Source of the DNA: Saprospiraceae bacterium
GTDB lineage: Bacteria; Bacteroidota; Bacteroidia; Chitinophagales; Saprospiraceae
Direction: 5' to 3'
NCBI GenBank assembly: GCA_016709995.1
Contig: JADJLQ010000001.1
Span: 1,026,001 to 1,090,000, forward strand
DNA: 64,000 nucleotides
Below the pieces are notes generated by a model that saw only the letters and a program-made list of their open reading frames with translations, did not search any database and was not told the origin of the DNA. Both the position numbers and the translations under genes were made by a program. Positions 28,148-39,200 of the stretch are shown piece after piece; positions within the stretch are counted from its first letter, which is position 1; every line of letters begins with the position of its first letter.

Positions 28148-28831
28148 TTACAACTCGACATTTGATAGAAAACCAAATAAAGATTCGCATACTTTAATCT
28201 GTTCTTCTAAGGAACTTTCATATTTAACTGAACTTATGCCAGTATTGTCAAAATAAGCAATAACACGATTAAAAAATGTATAAGGTTCATCTTGAATTCT
28301 ACACATCATTTCATAATCCATTGCAATTCTATATAATGTATTATAATTTCCTAATTTCTGATAAATTGCTCTATTTACAAACCAGCTTGGATGAAAAACA
28401 CTTCGCATGCCTCGATAAAGTTTGCTTTTTTCAAAAGGTTTGCCAACGGATACCAATATACCACCTCGGATTGTATTAATTTTACCACTTATCCAATTAG
28501 CTTCGGGTGCTCACCAAGAAATGTATATACATCAGATAGAACTTCTTCGTCTACATATTCGTCGCCAGAATTTAACAAATGAATGAATTGAAAGGAAGCA
28601 TTTTCAATCCCATGATTAAAATTACCCGCAATATGCTTATTTTCCACGTTTATCCATCGACGATATTTAGGTTGCTTATTATTTAGCAACCAATCATATA
28701 TTTCTGATGTATTAGAACCATTTACAATCAAATGTTCATCAGGATGTTTAGATTGTTTATCAACAGACAAACACGTAAGTTTTAATTATTAAATTATTAA
28801 AACAAATAGTAACAACACTAATAGTCGCCAT
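28148..28831 (-). CDS. GT2 glycosyltransferase, frameshifted
   Basis: The natural start is ATG 28829-28831 (MATISVVTICFNN). The frame shifts at about 28790 to SVDKQSKHPDEHLIVNGSNT and FIHLLNSGDEYVDEE, and again at about 28498. Adding a C to CACCCG gives PEANWISGKINTIRGG, then the C-terminal MRSVFHPSWFVNRAIYQKL and YRIAMDYEMMCRIQ. The donor-site DXD equivalent is NSGDEY. The result would be a 228-aa GT2 enzyme similar to WcaA-type transferases of colanic-acid-like clusters. Confidence 0.75.
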
Positions 28832-28857
28832 TTTAAATATTCGTATTTTAAGTTATT

Positions 28858-29909
28858 TTAACCTATTTTCCATGATTCAAAAATTTCTTGAAAAGTAACA
28901 TTTAGATCCTTGGTGATTGACCAATTTGGATAATGTGATTTAATTTTAGACAAATCTGAAATATAGCATATATGATCACCTTGCCTGTTTTGGGGCGAAT
29001 ATTCGTATAACATATCGATATTAGATAAAGATGATATAATATTAAAAGCCTCCAGAATAGAAACTGAATTTTCACGCCCCCCACCAATATTGTAAACTTC
29101 GGCGATCCTGGGAAATTTCAAAAACTCATAAATAAAATTGGCAACATCATATGAATGAATATTATCACGGACTTGCTTCCCTTTATAACCAAAAATAGTG
29201 TATTTTATTTTTTCTAAATTGCATTTAATTAAATAACTCAAAAAACCATGTAATTCGACTCCGCTATGGGATGGCCCAGTTAAACAACCACCTCTCAAGC
29301 AACATGTAGGCATATCAAAATATCGACCGTACTCCTGTACCAAAATATCACCTGCTAACTTTGAGGCCCCAAACAAAGAGTGTTTTGATTGATCAATTGT
29401 AAAATTCTCTGCAATGCCATTTTTATATTCATCTCCTACAAAATCATACCTTGAGTTTAATTCAATTAATTGTAATTGATTTGGGGCATCTCCATATACC
29501 TTATTTGTTGATAAATGAACAAATGGAGCATTTTTACCAGATTGTCTATTTGCTTCCAACAAATTAAGTGTTCCTACTGCATTTACATCAAAAATCATCA
29601 AAAGGCCTCGAGGCAGCTAAGTCATGACTCGGTTGGGCCGCTGTGTGAATGATTGCGTCAAATTTTTGTTCTTTACCAAAATCTACAACGGTAAATCGAT
29701 CTCTAATATCAATATTAAAAGACCTAAAATTATTGTAAGTTTCCAGCATCCTTTTCAAATTCCAAGTAGTGTCACCTTTTGGACCAAAAAATCAGCCCTC
29801 ATGTTATTGTCAATGCCTATGACAGAAAGTCCTTTTTTGCAAAAAATGAAGCAGTTTCACTTCCTATAAGACCGCCTGCACCGGTGATTAGAATTTTATT
29901 TAATTTCAT
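28858..29909 (-). CDS. CDP-paratose 2-epimerase-like NAD-dependent epimerase, frameshifted
   Basis: Start ATG 29907-29909 gives KLNKILITGAGGLIGSETAS, a Rossmann motif. Restoring one A at about 29843 and one T at about 29795 yields SVIGIDNNMR and a FFGPKGDTTWN segment characteristic of tyvelose (CDP-paratose 2-) epimerase-type enzymes. One more shift at about 29600 leads into the long intact part with VNAVGTLNLLEA, VHLSTNKVYGDAPNQL, and the downstream Tyr/Lys region HSLFGASKLAGDILVQEY. The protein is about 350 aa, normal for the family. If correct, the surface glycan contains or contained a 3,6-dideoxyhexose or similar sugar. Confidence 0.78.
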
Positions 29910-30139
29910 AAAAATGTGAATATATAAATCTTGTGAATCGTTTATTAAAACTTGTACTTTATTCTTGATAAATTCCTCTTTTACTCATCCTTCCTTTTAA
30001 AAAATATTATACTAAATCAAGGTTATATAATAAAAACTGATTAAATCGTTCATTAAAAAATAATGCCTTTCAGTGAGATTTTGAAATTATTTTTTCTCAA
30101 ATTTAAGATATTATATTGGAGCAACTCATTTTCTTAACT

Positions 30140-32623
30140 TCATATCTTTAAATTTACTTGCAGTAGCTTTATCATTTCTAATGGGTACATTTGTTTTTCT
30201 TTGGGTGACATCAACTTATTCCTCTTATAATCCTCATACAACCACCACCCTATTCCACCCAACAATATCAAACCCACCAAATTATTTATCCACCAGCCCA
30301 TATTCATCGCTGTCAGCATCTGCTTAGGTTCAAACTTAAAATCAATGGTATGCTGCCCACTCGGTATTTTTAATCCTCTAAGTATGTAATCCACCCTAAT
30401 ATGCTCTACTGGTTTTCCATCCACGTATGACTGCCATCCTCGGCCTGACCCATACCAAATCTCTGAAAACACGGCAAACTGATCTCCCTGAACATTGGTC
30501 GTATATTGCAAGGCATTCGGGCTATATTTTACGAGGTCTATATTTCCTGACTTTGTATAAGAAGTGCCGGCTGCAATATATCCTGGAAACTCAGCGTCCA
30601 ATACAGCAGCAGTTTGCAACGGATCTATTTGCTCTATACTGGCAATCTCCTCGTCAGGAGAATTGACTACTTTAATATTATTCACCAACCAGGCATTGCC
30701 GAATGCTTCTGGTCTTGGAATGACTTGTTCTTGCTGATCGATGATATACTTTGTATTCAGCATATTCAGTACTTTTTCATCCCCTTTAACCAGGTAAGCG
30801 TCTATTATATCCTGGTATCTCCTTAGCTTGGCTGGACTATACCCTCCAACCATTTTATGAAAATAGGCTGAGGCTGCACTTTGAAATGGATCGCCGGTAC
30901 TTAAATCATAAACTCTATAATGCAAAGTTTTGTCTAATAGTATCTGCTGATCGCAAGATCTGGCTGTGATTGGATTGGACAAGGCACTGGCCGGCTTCCA
31001 ATCTTCCGTACTGATATATCTCCTTGCTACTCCAAATAAATCTACCAGCGTAATCAAGGTCAATAATCCGACTGCAAGGTTCTTTTTAAGTTTTTCTTTT
31101 TGGTAAAAATATAAAACGAGCAGCCCCAGTGCGACAAAAATCAAGGTGCGAATAGAATCCTGCGATAAATAAATACTTCTTGCTTCTCTAAATATGGAGG
31201 CTATTTTAGGATCATACCGACCATCAGAGACTGAAGTAAAATCAAAAAACATACCCCCTCCCAGTCCAAAAACGAAAATAAATGCTAATAATCCTCCGCC
31301 TACTTTTAAAACCAGATTAGATGCCTTTTTATGATCCGGCGTATCAAGAAAATTCTTTAAACCCAACATAGCAAAAAGTGCGATAAGACAAACACTCACA
31401 TTGTGAATGGAATTAGGCGTTCTGAACTTATTTAACATCGGCAGATAATCGAACAAAAACCGATTCAGAACTTCAAAATTTTTGCCTAAGGACATCAGGA
31501 TCAACAGTAAGGTGGCACTCACCAGGCCCCATTTTAAAGGACCTTTTATGTAAAACAATCCCAGTAAGAATAACAATATGATCACTCCACCGACATAATC
31601 AGGCGAAGCTGTAAATGCCAGGTCGCCCCAATAAAGTGGCAATACAGGTTGAGGCTGTAGTCCACTCTTTCTGAGGAGTTGACTAATTTTTTGATTCCCC
31701 TTTACTTTTTCTGCATTTGATCCACCGACTGCACCAGGAATAACAAATGCCAGAAGATCCCTAACACCATCACTCCAGCCCATGGCATATTCAAATCCTA
31801 GTCCATTGTCACTACTAACAGAACGGCTGTTTGTAGCAGGATGGGAAGTGAGAATACTACCGCCTCGCATAGTATCCGCTGCGTACTTGCGCATGGTGTA
31901 TGACTGGTAAAGATTGGCTCCTAAAGCCATAAGGATACCTGCTAATCCTATGATAGCAACCATTCCTAAAGATTTTATCGATTTCTCTTGTAAAGCTCGG
32001 AAAGCAAGAAACAAGGCAACTACCCCGGCAGCCAACATGCTATAATAGGTCATTTGGGGATGGCCCAATCCCAAACTTAACGCTATACCTAAAGTAAAAG
32101 CTAATCCACCTAAGACATAATCTTTTAAAAATAATCGGTAAATACCCGCCAGGATAAGCATAGAAAATCCCGCACTGGCAAGTTTGGAGTTATGCCCAGC
32201 TTCTAAGACCCCGATATGAGTAGTAGCGAAAGTAGCAGCAAGTGCGCCTAGCAAAGCAATCCATGGCCCTACACCCAGAAATATTAGTCCCAGAAACGAG
32301 GATAGAGCAAAAACCAGGAGGTAGCCCAAAGAATCATTTCTGAAAAGCATCAAGGCTGAGGCTATATAATTTGCTACCCCTGCTTTAGGACCACCATACA
32401 TGGCATAAGTAGGCATGCCTCCAAACATGGAATTGGTCCAAAAAGTATATTCCTTATGCTCCTCATAATATTTTTTAGCTTCCTGAATCATTCCTGCATT
32501 CTGAGCTCCTTCACCCTGGATCACTTTGCCAGAAAGTTGGGGGGCTAAAAAAACCATACATACTATTACAATAATCCCGACTCCAATAAAGTAAGGCAAA
32601 AGTCTTTTGAAATATGAATTCAT
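30140..32623 (-). CDS. YfhO-family polytopic membrane protein
   Basis: 827 aa with about 12-14 predicted membrane spans, starting LLPYFIGVGIIVIVCMVFLA. The conserved early lumenal region has FWTNSMFGGMPTYAMYGGP, and a large C-terminal extracytoplasmic domain ends with a last span (WWINNLVGLILLGGIGWWLY). YfhO proteins are GT-C-like and are implicated in adding sugars to lipoteichoic acid or envelope polymers in Firmicutes; Bacteroidota carry large homologues near polysaccharide genes. The Asp/Glu-rich loop GEGAQNAGMIQEAKKYYEEH is typical. It stands 230 bases from the epimerase gene, same strand. Confidence 0.88.
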   Translation of the reverse strand: MNSYFKRLLPYFIGVGIIVIVCMVFLAPQLSGKVIQGEGAQNAGMIQEAKKYYEEHKEYTFWTNSMFGGMPTYAMYGGPKAGVANYIASALMLFRNDSLGYLLVFALSSFLGLIFLGVGPWIALLGALAATFATTHIGVLEAGHNSKLASAGFSMLILAGIYRLFLKDYVLGGLAFTLGIALSLGLGHPQMTYYSMLAAGVVALFLAFRALQEKSIKSLGMVAIIGLAGILMALGANLYQSYTMRKYAADTMRGGSILTSHPATNSRSVSSDNGLGFEYAMGWSDGVRDLLAFVIPGAVGGSNAEKVKGNQKISQLLRKSGLQPQPVLPLYWGDLAFTASPDYVGGVIILLFLLGLFYIKGPLKWGLVSATLLLILMSLGKNFEVLNRFLFDYLPMLNKFRTPNSIHNVSVCLIALFAMLGLKNFLDTPDHKKASNLVLKVGGGLLAFIFVFGLGGGMFFDFTSVSDGRYDPKIASIFREARSIYLSQDSIRTLIFVALGLLVLYFYQKEKLKKNLAVGLLTLITLVDLFGVARRYISTEDWKPASALSNPITARSCDQQILLDKTLHYRVYDLSTGDPFQSAASAYFHKMVGGYSPAKLRRYQDIIDAYLVKGDEKVLNMLNTKYIIDQQEQVIPRPEAFGNAWLVNNIKVVNSPDEEIASIEQIDPLQTAAVLDAEFPGYIAAGTSYTKSGNIDLVKYSPNALQYTTNVQGDQFAVFSEIWYGSGRGWQSYVDGKPVEHIRVDYILRGLKIPSGQHTIDFKFEPKQMLTAMNMGWWINNLVGLILLGGIGWWLYEDYKRNKLMSPKEKQMYPLEMIKLLQVNLKI

Positions 32624-32708
32624 GATAAATTATTGAAAAACAAATATATAAAATTTAGCAATATAAGCTCTTGTACATATAATGTCCCGTCTAAGTCCAC
32701 CTTATGTT

Positions 32709-34202
32709 TTATGTTTTAATATTTATACCAAGAAGTTTAGATAAAATCGTCTCAACAACAATATTTATGTCTTTCGATATTCGAAGCTTCACCACGGCAA
32801 TAATAAAAACTAAAGCAAAACAACCGGACAAAATTAGTCTATAATACCATCCAGATTGAATGTTACAGAGCCACAATAAAATCCCAAATAAAACTGCAAA
32901 CATCCCTAATAAATAGAGGGTAGGTACTGAAAAGGGAAAAAGATTGTAGGAGCGGTATAGAATGATCATTCGGATCACAAACATGGTCACCAACAATATT
33001 AAAGTGGTATACGCTGCTCCTATCATACCAAATCTATTGACCATAAAAATATTAAGCGGAATCGCCAATACTATGTTGATAATTGAAATGATGTTTTCAT
33101 ACCTCCATTTTTTTGAGTACGCAATAATAACATTGGACAAACCAGTACTGAGTTCAAAGACCCTGGCGGTGATCAAAACAGCAATAATAGAAAAATCAAT
33201 ATCAATATTTTTACCGGTTATCTTGTTTAATAAATCCAGATTAGGAAGAATAACCCCTACCGCCAGGAGACCAAAAGCCAGGTAATTGGTACTGGTCCGT
33301 TGATAGACATTTTGAATTCCACTTAAATTACTTTGCATCCACAACTGTGAAATTTGAGCACCCAGGATAGATATGGTAGCCCGTACCGGAACCTGGACCA
33401 GTGTAGACACATAACTCATGATCTGATATTCGGCCACTCCTTTAAGCCCGATGATCCCTCCGATGACCAAAGTATCCAATACAGGCACTCCGGTAGTTAC
33501 AATAGTTTGGACTATTCCCCAGGATGCCATTTTGGACATAAAAGGAAGCAGTCTTTTGGTGGTCCTGGTAATTCCGACTCCAATTGGGGAAGGGTATTTT
33601 TTGTAAATCGCTATCACTAAAATGATGACCGGGATCAGGTAGTGGCCAGCATATAACCACACAAATTGACGAAGCGAGACAAAATAAAATGTTAGCAGTG
33701 TCAGCGCTAAAACGATGATCCTGATCAGTATCTCCCTGGTGAACGATTGCAGAATAGCCTGGCCTTTTGAAAACAAATACAACTCCAACAAGTTGTAGAT
33801 GATGAAAAAGTAAGCAAATAAAAAGGTGGCATAAAAGTAGGTGGAAAACAAAGGTGATTTGACCTGAAAATTGGCTATGATGTCAGCCCTGAATAGGTAA
33901 CAAACGCAAAACACTACCAGCACCCCAATATGCGTAACAATAAGGAAGAGTTGTAAAAGGTCATTACCACCCGGTTTAGAATATTTTTCAAAATAGGGTC
34001 CAAATCTGTAAAAAGGGCCCGCAAATCCCAAGCCTGCAAAAGCGGTCAGCATGGCCGCAAAATCCTGAATTAACCTCGTGAGTCCAATATATTCAACCGG
34101 CAGAAGTCTAGGTAATACATATATCAGATTAAATGCACCCAGCAAAAAACCGCTATATATTATCAGGGAAGAAATTAAAGTCTGGCGTCTGATTTGACCC
34201 AT
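32709..34202 (-). CDS. Wzx-like polysaccharide flippase (MOP superfamily)
   Basis: 497 aa with about 14 hydrophobic spans. The N-terminal RRQTLISSLIIYSGFLLGAF and LPVEYIGLTRLIQDFAAML match the first helices of polysaccharide exporters such as Wzx/RfbX. A flippase moves undecaprenyl-linked repeat units across the inner membrane. The gene lies between the FkbM methyltransferase (26-base gap) and YfhO, the expected place for it in a surface-glycan cluster. Confidence 0.88.
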   Translation of the reverse strand: MGQIRRQTLISSLIIYSGFLLGAFNLIYVLPRLLPVEYIGLTRLIQDFAAMLTAFAGLGFAGPFYRFGPYFEKYSKPGGNDLLQLFLIVTHIGVLVVFCVCYLFRADIIANFQVKSPLFSTYFYATFLFAYFFIIYNLLELYLFSKGQAILQSFTREILIRIIVLALTLLTFYFVSLRQFVWLYAGHYLIPVIILVIAIYKKYPSPIGVGITRTTKRLLPFMSKMASWGIVQTIVTTGVPVLDTLVIGGIIGLKGVAEYQIMSYVSTLVQVPVRATISILGAQISQLWMQSNLSGIQNVYQRTSTNYLAFGLLAVGVILPNLDLLNKITGKNIDIDFSIIAVLITARVFELSTGLSNVIIAYSKKWRYENIISIINIVLAIPLNIFMVNRFGMIGAAYTTLILLVTMFVIRMIILYRSYNLFPFSVPTLYLLGMFAVLFGILLWLCNIQSGWYYRLILSGCFALVFIIAVVKLRISKDINIVVETILSKLLGINIKT

Positions 34203-34228
34203 AGTGTCGTCCTAAATAAGCTGAACAG

Positions 34229-34966
34229 TTATTGATTTAATTTTAACTTCCACATACAATCCATTTCCCACCAATCCTCAGGCACCTCCTGAAAATGGTT
34301 TTCTTTCAGATTCTCCCAGCCTTTACTCACCAATTGATAGTTTTTGCTCAACAATTCGTCAAATCCGGATTCGGAATTATCCGGTAGGTCCATATAAGAG
34401 TTTTTATATTTGTCTTTTGCTACTTCAGAGGTAATCCTCATGATTTTTCCTTGTTCGATATAAGGCTGCATTGTTTTCAAAACAGCTAAGTCATTACCCT
34501 GGATATCACTGACATAGTCTGTAATAAATTCGATATTTTCTTTTCGCACATAGTCGTATAAGTTGATGGCTGGTACTGTCACAGATTTGACCATCTTGAT
34601 GCCGCCAAATGCTTCTTTTAATTGGCCCAGGCTGCTACTGAGTCCATGATTGTCACTGATATTAAATGTCACCTCCCCATTAAAAGTAGTAGCGGCAGCA
34701 TGCACTAATTGAATATGCTTATTATACCGGTACCTTTTTTGTAACATCGCATAAAGGTCAGGGTTAGCCTCAATACCTATCGCTTTGGTATACTGCCAGT
34801 GTAGCTTGTCAAACCCTTTACCATAGTTGAGGCCGAGATATAAAAGCACCCCTTTCTTCGGAAGAAAAAGATACTTGATGCTCAACAATTTATAATAAAA
34901 ATCAAAAAATAAATTCCTGAAGACATTATACCATACCTTACTCTTAACGGACTGGTGTAGATTCAT
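34229..34966 (-). CDS. FkbM-family methyltransferase
   Basis: About 245 aa from ATG 34964-34966; a TTG 27 bases upstream is less likely. The SAM-binding part has VLLYLGLNYGKGFDKLHW and GIEANPDLYAMLQKRY, and the family hallmark VTFNISDNHGLSSSLGQ is followed by TVPAINLYDYVRKENIEF and TDYVSDIQGNDLAVLKTM, the FkbM core. These enzymes methylate sugar hydroxyls. The DVEG motif of many members is here DIQG, a known variant. It is 26 bases upstream of the flippase gene. Confidence 0.88.
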   Translation of the reverse strand: MNLHQSVKSKVWYNVFRNLFFDFYYKLLSIKYLFLPKKGVLLYLGLNYGKGFDKLHWQYTKAIGIEANPDLYAMLQKRYRYNKHIQLVHAAATTFNGEVTFNISDNHGLSSSLGQLKEAFGGIKMVKSVTVPAINLYDYVRKENIEFITDYVSDIQGNDLAVLKTMQPYIEQGKIMRITSEVAKDKYKNSYMDLPDNSESGFDELLSKNYQLVSKGWENLKENHFQEVPEDWWEMDCMWKLKLNQ

Positions 34967-35103
34967 TTTTTTAGCTAAAATTATGTAGCTCAAAGATAAT
35001 CAAATTATCAAAATGATTAATATGTCTCGATTATATACCATGGCGCGGCAGCAGTTTATTAGATGTGAGGATTCGCTGGAATTCCACTATATCAATACTG
35101 AAG

Positions 35104-35829
35104 CTACTGGGTCAATTTAAACGCTGCAAATACATAATTATTGGCAGCTCCAATCATCTCATATTTGAGATAATAACTATCTGTAAAGTTTTTCCAGGCT
35201 AAAAATTCGTGAGATGGGACTGAAAACTCATCAAAGAAGATGATATCACCAGGCTTAAGCAATGGAGCGAGCATCGTCAAGACATACAACGTGGAGGTAT
35301 ATAGATCAGCATCCATATGGATAACCGTCCTCGATGTAAAATCTTTTCCATGCAGAAAACCTGGCAGCGTGTCCTGAAATAGTCCTTTAATAAACCCGGC
35401 ACGACCATCTTGAATAGCAGGAACATTTCCATGGGCGGTCATAGAACCTGCAGCGAGATGACCCCATCGCTCAGGCAGCCCTTCAAAGGTATCAAAGCCG
35501 TAAAATTTTGAATCCTGGTGATTTTGATGCTTTACCCACCACTCGAAGGATTGACCTCCAGCTACTCCAAACTCCAGGTAGGTAATGGCCTCCCGCCCAC
35601 AATATTCTTTCAGGATAAATTCATACAATCCAATTCTTTTAGTATAATCAAATTTTGAACTGTAAAAATCATTAAACGCCGGCTTCTTTTGATTAGAGAT
35701 CCACTCTGCCATTAAGGATAGGTTGACTATATTTCTCAAACCAGCAGAAAATGGTTTGACTAATCTATCGATCCTATATTTAATCCAAAGCGGTTTGATT
35801 TTGCGAATGAGCGGTAATAATTGATGCAT
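35104..35829 (-). CDS. TylF-like class I methyltransferase
   Basis: About 241 aa from ATG 35827-35829. SAM motif ITYLEFGVAGGQSFEWW; acidic loop FYGFDTFEGLPERWG; metal-binding Asp in VIHMDADLYTSTLYVL and IIFFDEFSVPSHEFLAW. It resembles TylF/MycF and NovP-type O-methyltransferases. It opens the minus-strand block FkbM-flippase-YfhO, with a 137-base gap to FkbM, suggesting another tailoring step on the same glycan. Confidence 0.82.
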   Translation of the reverse strand: MHQLLPLIRKIKPLWIKYRIDRLVKPFSAGLRNIVNLSLMAEWISNQKKPAFNDFYSSKFDYTKRIGLYEFILKEYCGREAITYLEFGVAGGQSFEWWVKHQNHQDSKFYGFDTFEGLPERWGHLAAGSMTAHGNVPAIQDGRAGFIKGLFQDTLPGFLHGKDFTSRTVIHMDADLYTSTLYVLTMLAPLLKPGDIIFFDEFSVPSHEFLAWKNFTDSYYLKYEMIGAANNYVFAAFKLTQ

Positions 35830-35949
35830 CAAAATGTATAAAATTTAAGTGCGCCAAAGGTACCTCTTCTAAAATCAATTGCTTAATTTTTGGATTAAAA
35901 ATGATAACCTTTTATAATGTTTATACAGTTGGCTATTATGACGATATAA

Positions 35950-36180
35950 TTATAATAGCCCCATCCATTTCAATAATTTTACTACCAAGGAAAAAAATAA
36001 ACTCACCAAAACCATCGTCGTAAGAGGGAAATAAAACCTAAAGTGCTCTTTTTCGATCTTTATATCTCCAGGTAACTTGCCTAGCCATTGAAAATATTTT
36101 CCTGCATACATCCAGGACAGTCCTACCACCATGATGATAAATCCTATAAGTATTAATATTTTGGGGCTTAATGAATTCAT
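35950..36180 (-). CDS. DUF2905 small membrane protein
   Basis: 76 aa from ATG 36178-36180. Two membrane spans (ILILIGFIIMVVGLSWMYAG and PLTTMVLVSLFFSLVVKLL) separated by the family signature GKLPGDIKIEKEHFRFYFP. DUF2905 proteins are widespread and of unknown function. It is divergent from the oxoprolinase gene with only 24 bases between the two start codons, so the promoters must overlap the coding sequences. Confidence 0.88.
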   Translation of the reverse strand: MNSLSPKILILIGFIIMVVGLSWMYAGKYFQWLGKLPGDIKIEKEHFRFYFPLTTMVLVSLFFSLVVKLLKWMGLL

Positions 36181-36204
36181 TTTTAAGATGATTTGAATCA
36201 GCAA

Positions 36205-39200
36205 ATGAAGATAACAAAAAGTCAATTGGTCAGTGTAGATGTAGGTGGGACATTTTGTGATGCCAGCTATGTGAACGGTGATAAGGTAAGCAGTCTTAAA
36301 ATATTGAGCAATAGTAGATTGAGAGCCACGATCCTTAGCATATCCGATGCCTGGACGGTTTGTATAAAAGAGTCGTGGTCTCTACCCTACCCTCAGATAC
36401 TTCAAGATTGTATTTGTTTTCAAGCCAATGGTATTCCTATTGATATAAAGACCTATGATCCTATAGCACAAACCCTGCATTTTTACAAAAAACACCAGAT
36501 ATATGTGGGTGAGGTGATTGATATTGGTACAAATGCAGAAGCTCCGGTGTTTGCTGCACATTTATTGACAGGTATACCGATGAATAGCCCTCTAAAAAAT
36601 ATTGAACTCAGAATAGGGACTACGAAAGGCACGAACGCGCTACTTGAATTGAGGGGGGCGCCATGTGTTTGGATCACAAACGAAGGATTTAAAGATCTGC
36701 TGTATATCAAAACTCAACAAAGGCCTGACCTGTTCCAGCTTAATATCCCTGAACCAAACCTCCTGCATAATCAGGTCATAGAAACTAAAGCACGAGTAGA
36801 TGCTAACGGCCTGGAGCTCCAAGCAATGAACAAGAAAGAATGGGAGAGAATAAAAAAGGATCTGCCGAAAGACAAAAATACTCCCCTTGCCATCTCTTTA
36901 ATGCACTCCTACCAATACCCGGAGCATGAAAGGATATTGAAGAAAAAACTCAGGCATGCGGGATATACATTTGTTTCTGTTTCGTCAGAATTGTTGCCCA
37001 TCATTCATTTTTTGCCCAGGAGTGAAACTGCGGTGTGCAATGCTTATCTAAGTCCAATACTTCACCGATTTGTCGATGCTATCCAATCAGGGGCAAGGCC
37101 TCCATCTTTGTACATGATTTCTTCCGCAGGCCAGGCTATGCCCTCAAAATTATTTCATCCGAAGGATAGTCTTTTAAGCGGACCTGCAGGCGGAATCAAA
37201 GCAGCAGAAAACTTAGCTCAATATTATGGCATCAACAAACTGATCACCTTTGATATGGGAGGCACTTCCACTGATACAGCGAGGGTGGAAGACAGAGCTC
37301 AAATCAAATTTAACACCCGGGTAGGTGATATTGAGATTGCATCTCCTTCCTATGAGATCGAGACAGTCGCTGCAGGAGGAGGAAGCATCATAGATTTTGA
37401 AGATGGCAGGTTTTTAGTAGGTCCTAAAAGTGCCGGGGCTGATCCTGGCCCGGCTTGTTATGGTAAAGGAGGTCCTTTTACGATCACTGATTTAAATTTG
37501 TTGTTAAGTAGACTGGTAGAAGGAGCGATGAGTATACCAATATTCAAAGAGCATGCGATGATTAGATTCGACGAGCTACTCTCCAAAGCAAATATCCTGG
37601 CTGACTCCACAGATAAGAATAAAATTTTATATGGCATCGCTCAAATAGCCAATGAAAAAATGGCCGAAGCGATCAGAAAAGTGACCATGGCAAAAGGTCA
37701 TAATCCCAGCCAATATAACTTACTAGTCTATGGAGGTGCCGGAGGGCTGCATGCGTGCGCTTTGGCGGATATTTTGAACATCTCTACGATTATAATACCT
37801 TATACTGCAGGCATATTCAGTGCTACAGGAATAGGAATAGCCCCGATTGAAAATATATATATCAAACAAATAAATCTGCCGCTATCGCAATGTGCGCGAT
37901 CCTTGCCGCGGAGAATAAGAGAATTATATGCTACGCATCGTTCGAATGACTATGCTTTGGTGAGCAAAAAAATTTACTTAAAATATTTAGGTCAAAATCA
38001 CACCATAGAGGTGGATTGGATCCCGGGTGTGGATTTGAAAAAGACTTTTGAAAAAGCTTATAAGCAACAATTCGGATTTTGTCTTAATCAAACCATAGAG
38101 GTTGACAAAATATCGATCACCACACAGCACAAAAGAAAAAAGCGCCATAAAACCCAGGCTCCAATATTGCATAACAAATTGACTATCAAAGAAAAAAGTG
38201 TGGATTGGTCTTCGTTGTCAACGGGAAAATCTATCTCCGGGCCAGCTATCATCTATCATCATCAGGCGACCGTATATTTAGAGCCAGATTGGAGCGCTAG
38301 TGTACAAGCAAATAAAGACCTTATCCTCAGTAGAAAAAAGAAGTCACAATCCATCTTGACCTGGAGCCCGGAGATAGAATCTGCTTTATTTGGAAATCGG
38401 TTTAAATCCATTGCGGAGCAAATGGGAGTACAACTTCAGCACAGTGCTTTTTCTGTCAATGTAAAAGAAAGATTGGATTTTTCATGTGCGCTGCTCGATC
38501 CTAAAGGCAGATTGCTCGCCAATGCACCCCACATCCCTGTACACCTGGGCAGCCTGGGCATTTCTGCGAGATTGATTTTAAAAAAGTATTCCATCCAAGA
38601 AGGGGATATCATCCTTTGTAATCACCCGCTTTATGGTGGTTCTCATTTACCAGACCTCACCCTCTTAAAAGGCGTCTTTGATACAAATCATCAGCTGATC
38701 GGCTACGTAATAAATCGCGCACATCCTGACGAGATCGGGGGGATGACCCCCGGTTCTATGCCTCCGTTTGCCACAAACCTGGAGCAGGAAGGGGTGGTAT
38801 TTGCTCCGACTTATATCCAAAAAAATGGAAAATCCAACTGGCCTATGATCCGGAAAATGCTACAATCTGCTACCTACCCTACCAGGGATGTATCTGCCAA
38901 TATATTCGACTTAAAAGCAGCCATGGCAGCACTCCATGCAGGTGAACTTAGGCTGAAAGAGATGGTAAAAAATTACGGGCTGAAGTATACTCATTTACAG
39001 ATGAGTCGCCTTCTAAACCAGGGTACTTCAGAGATTCAAAAATATATCAAAAAGCACGATGGCAAAAGGTTTACGGCGATCGAAAAAATGGATGATGGTC
39101 GTAAAATCAAAGTATCAATTAATATGGTATATCCCCTGATGATCATTGACTTTGCAGGGACAGGACCAGTACACCCTGGCAACCTCAATGCCAATCCATC

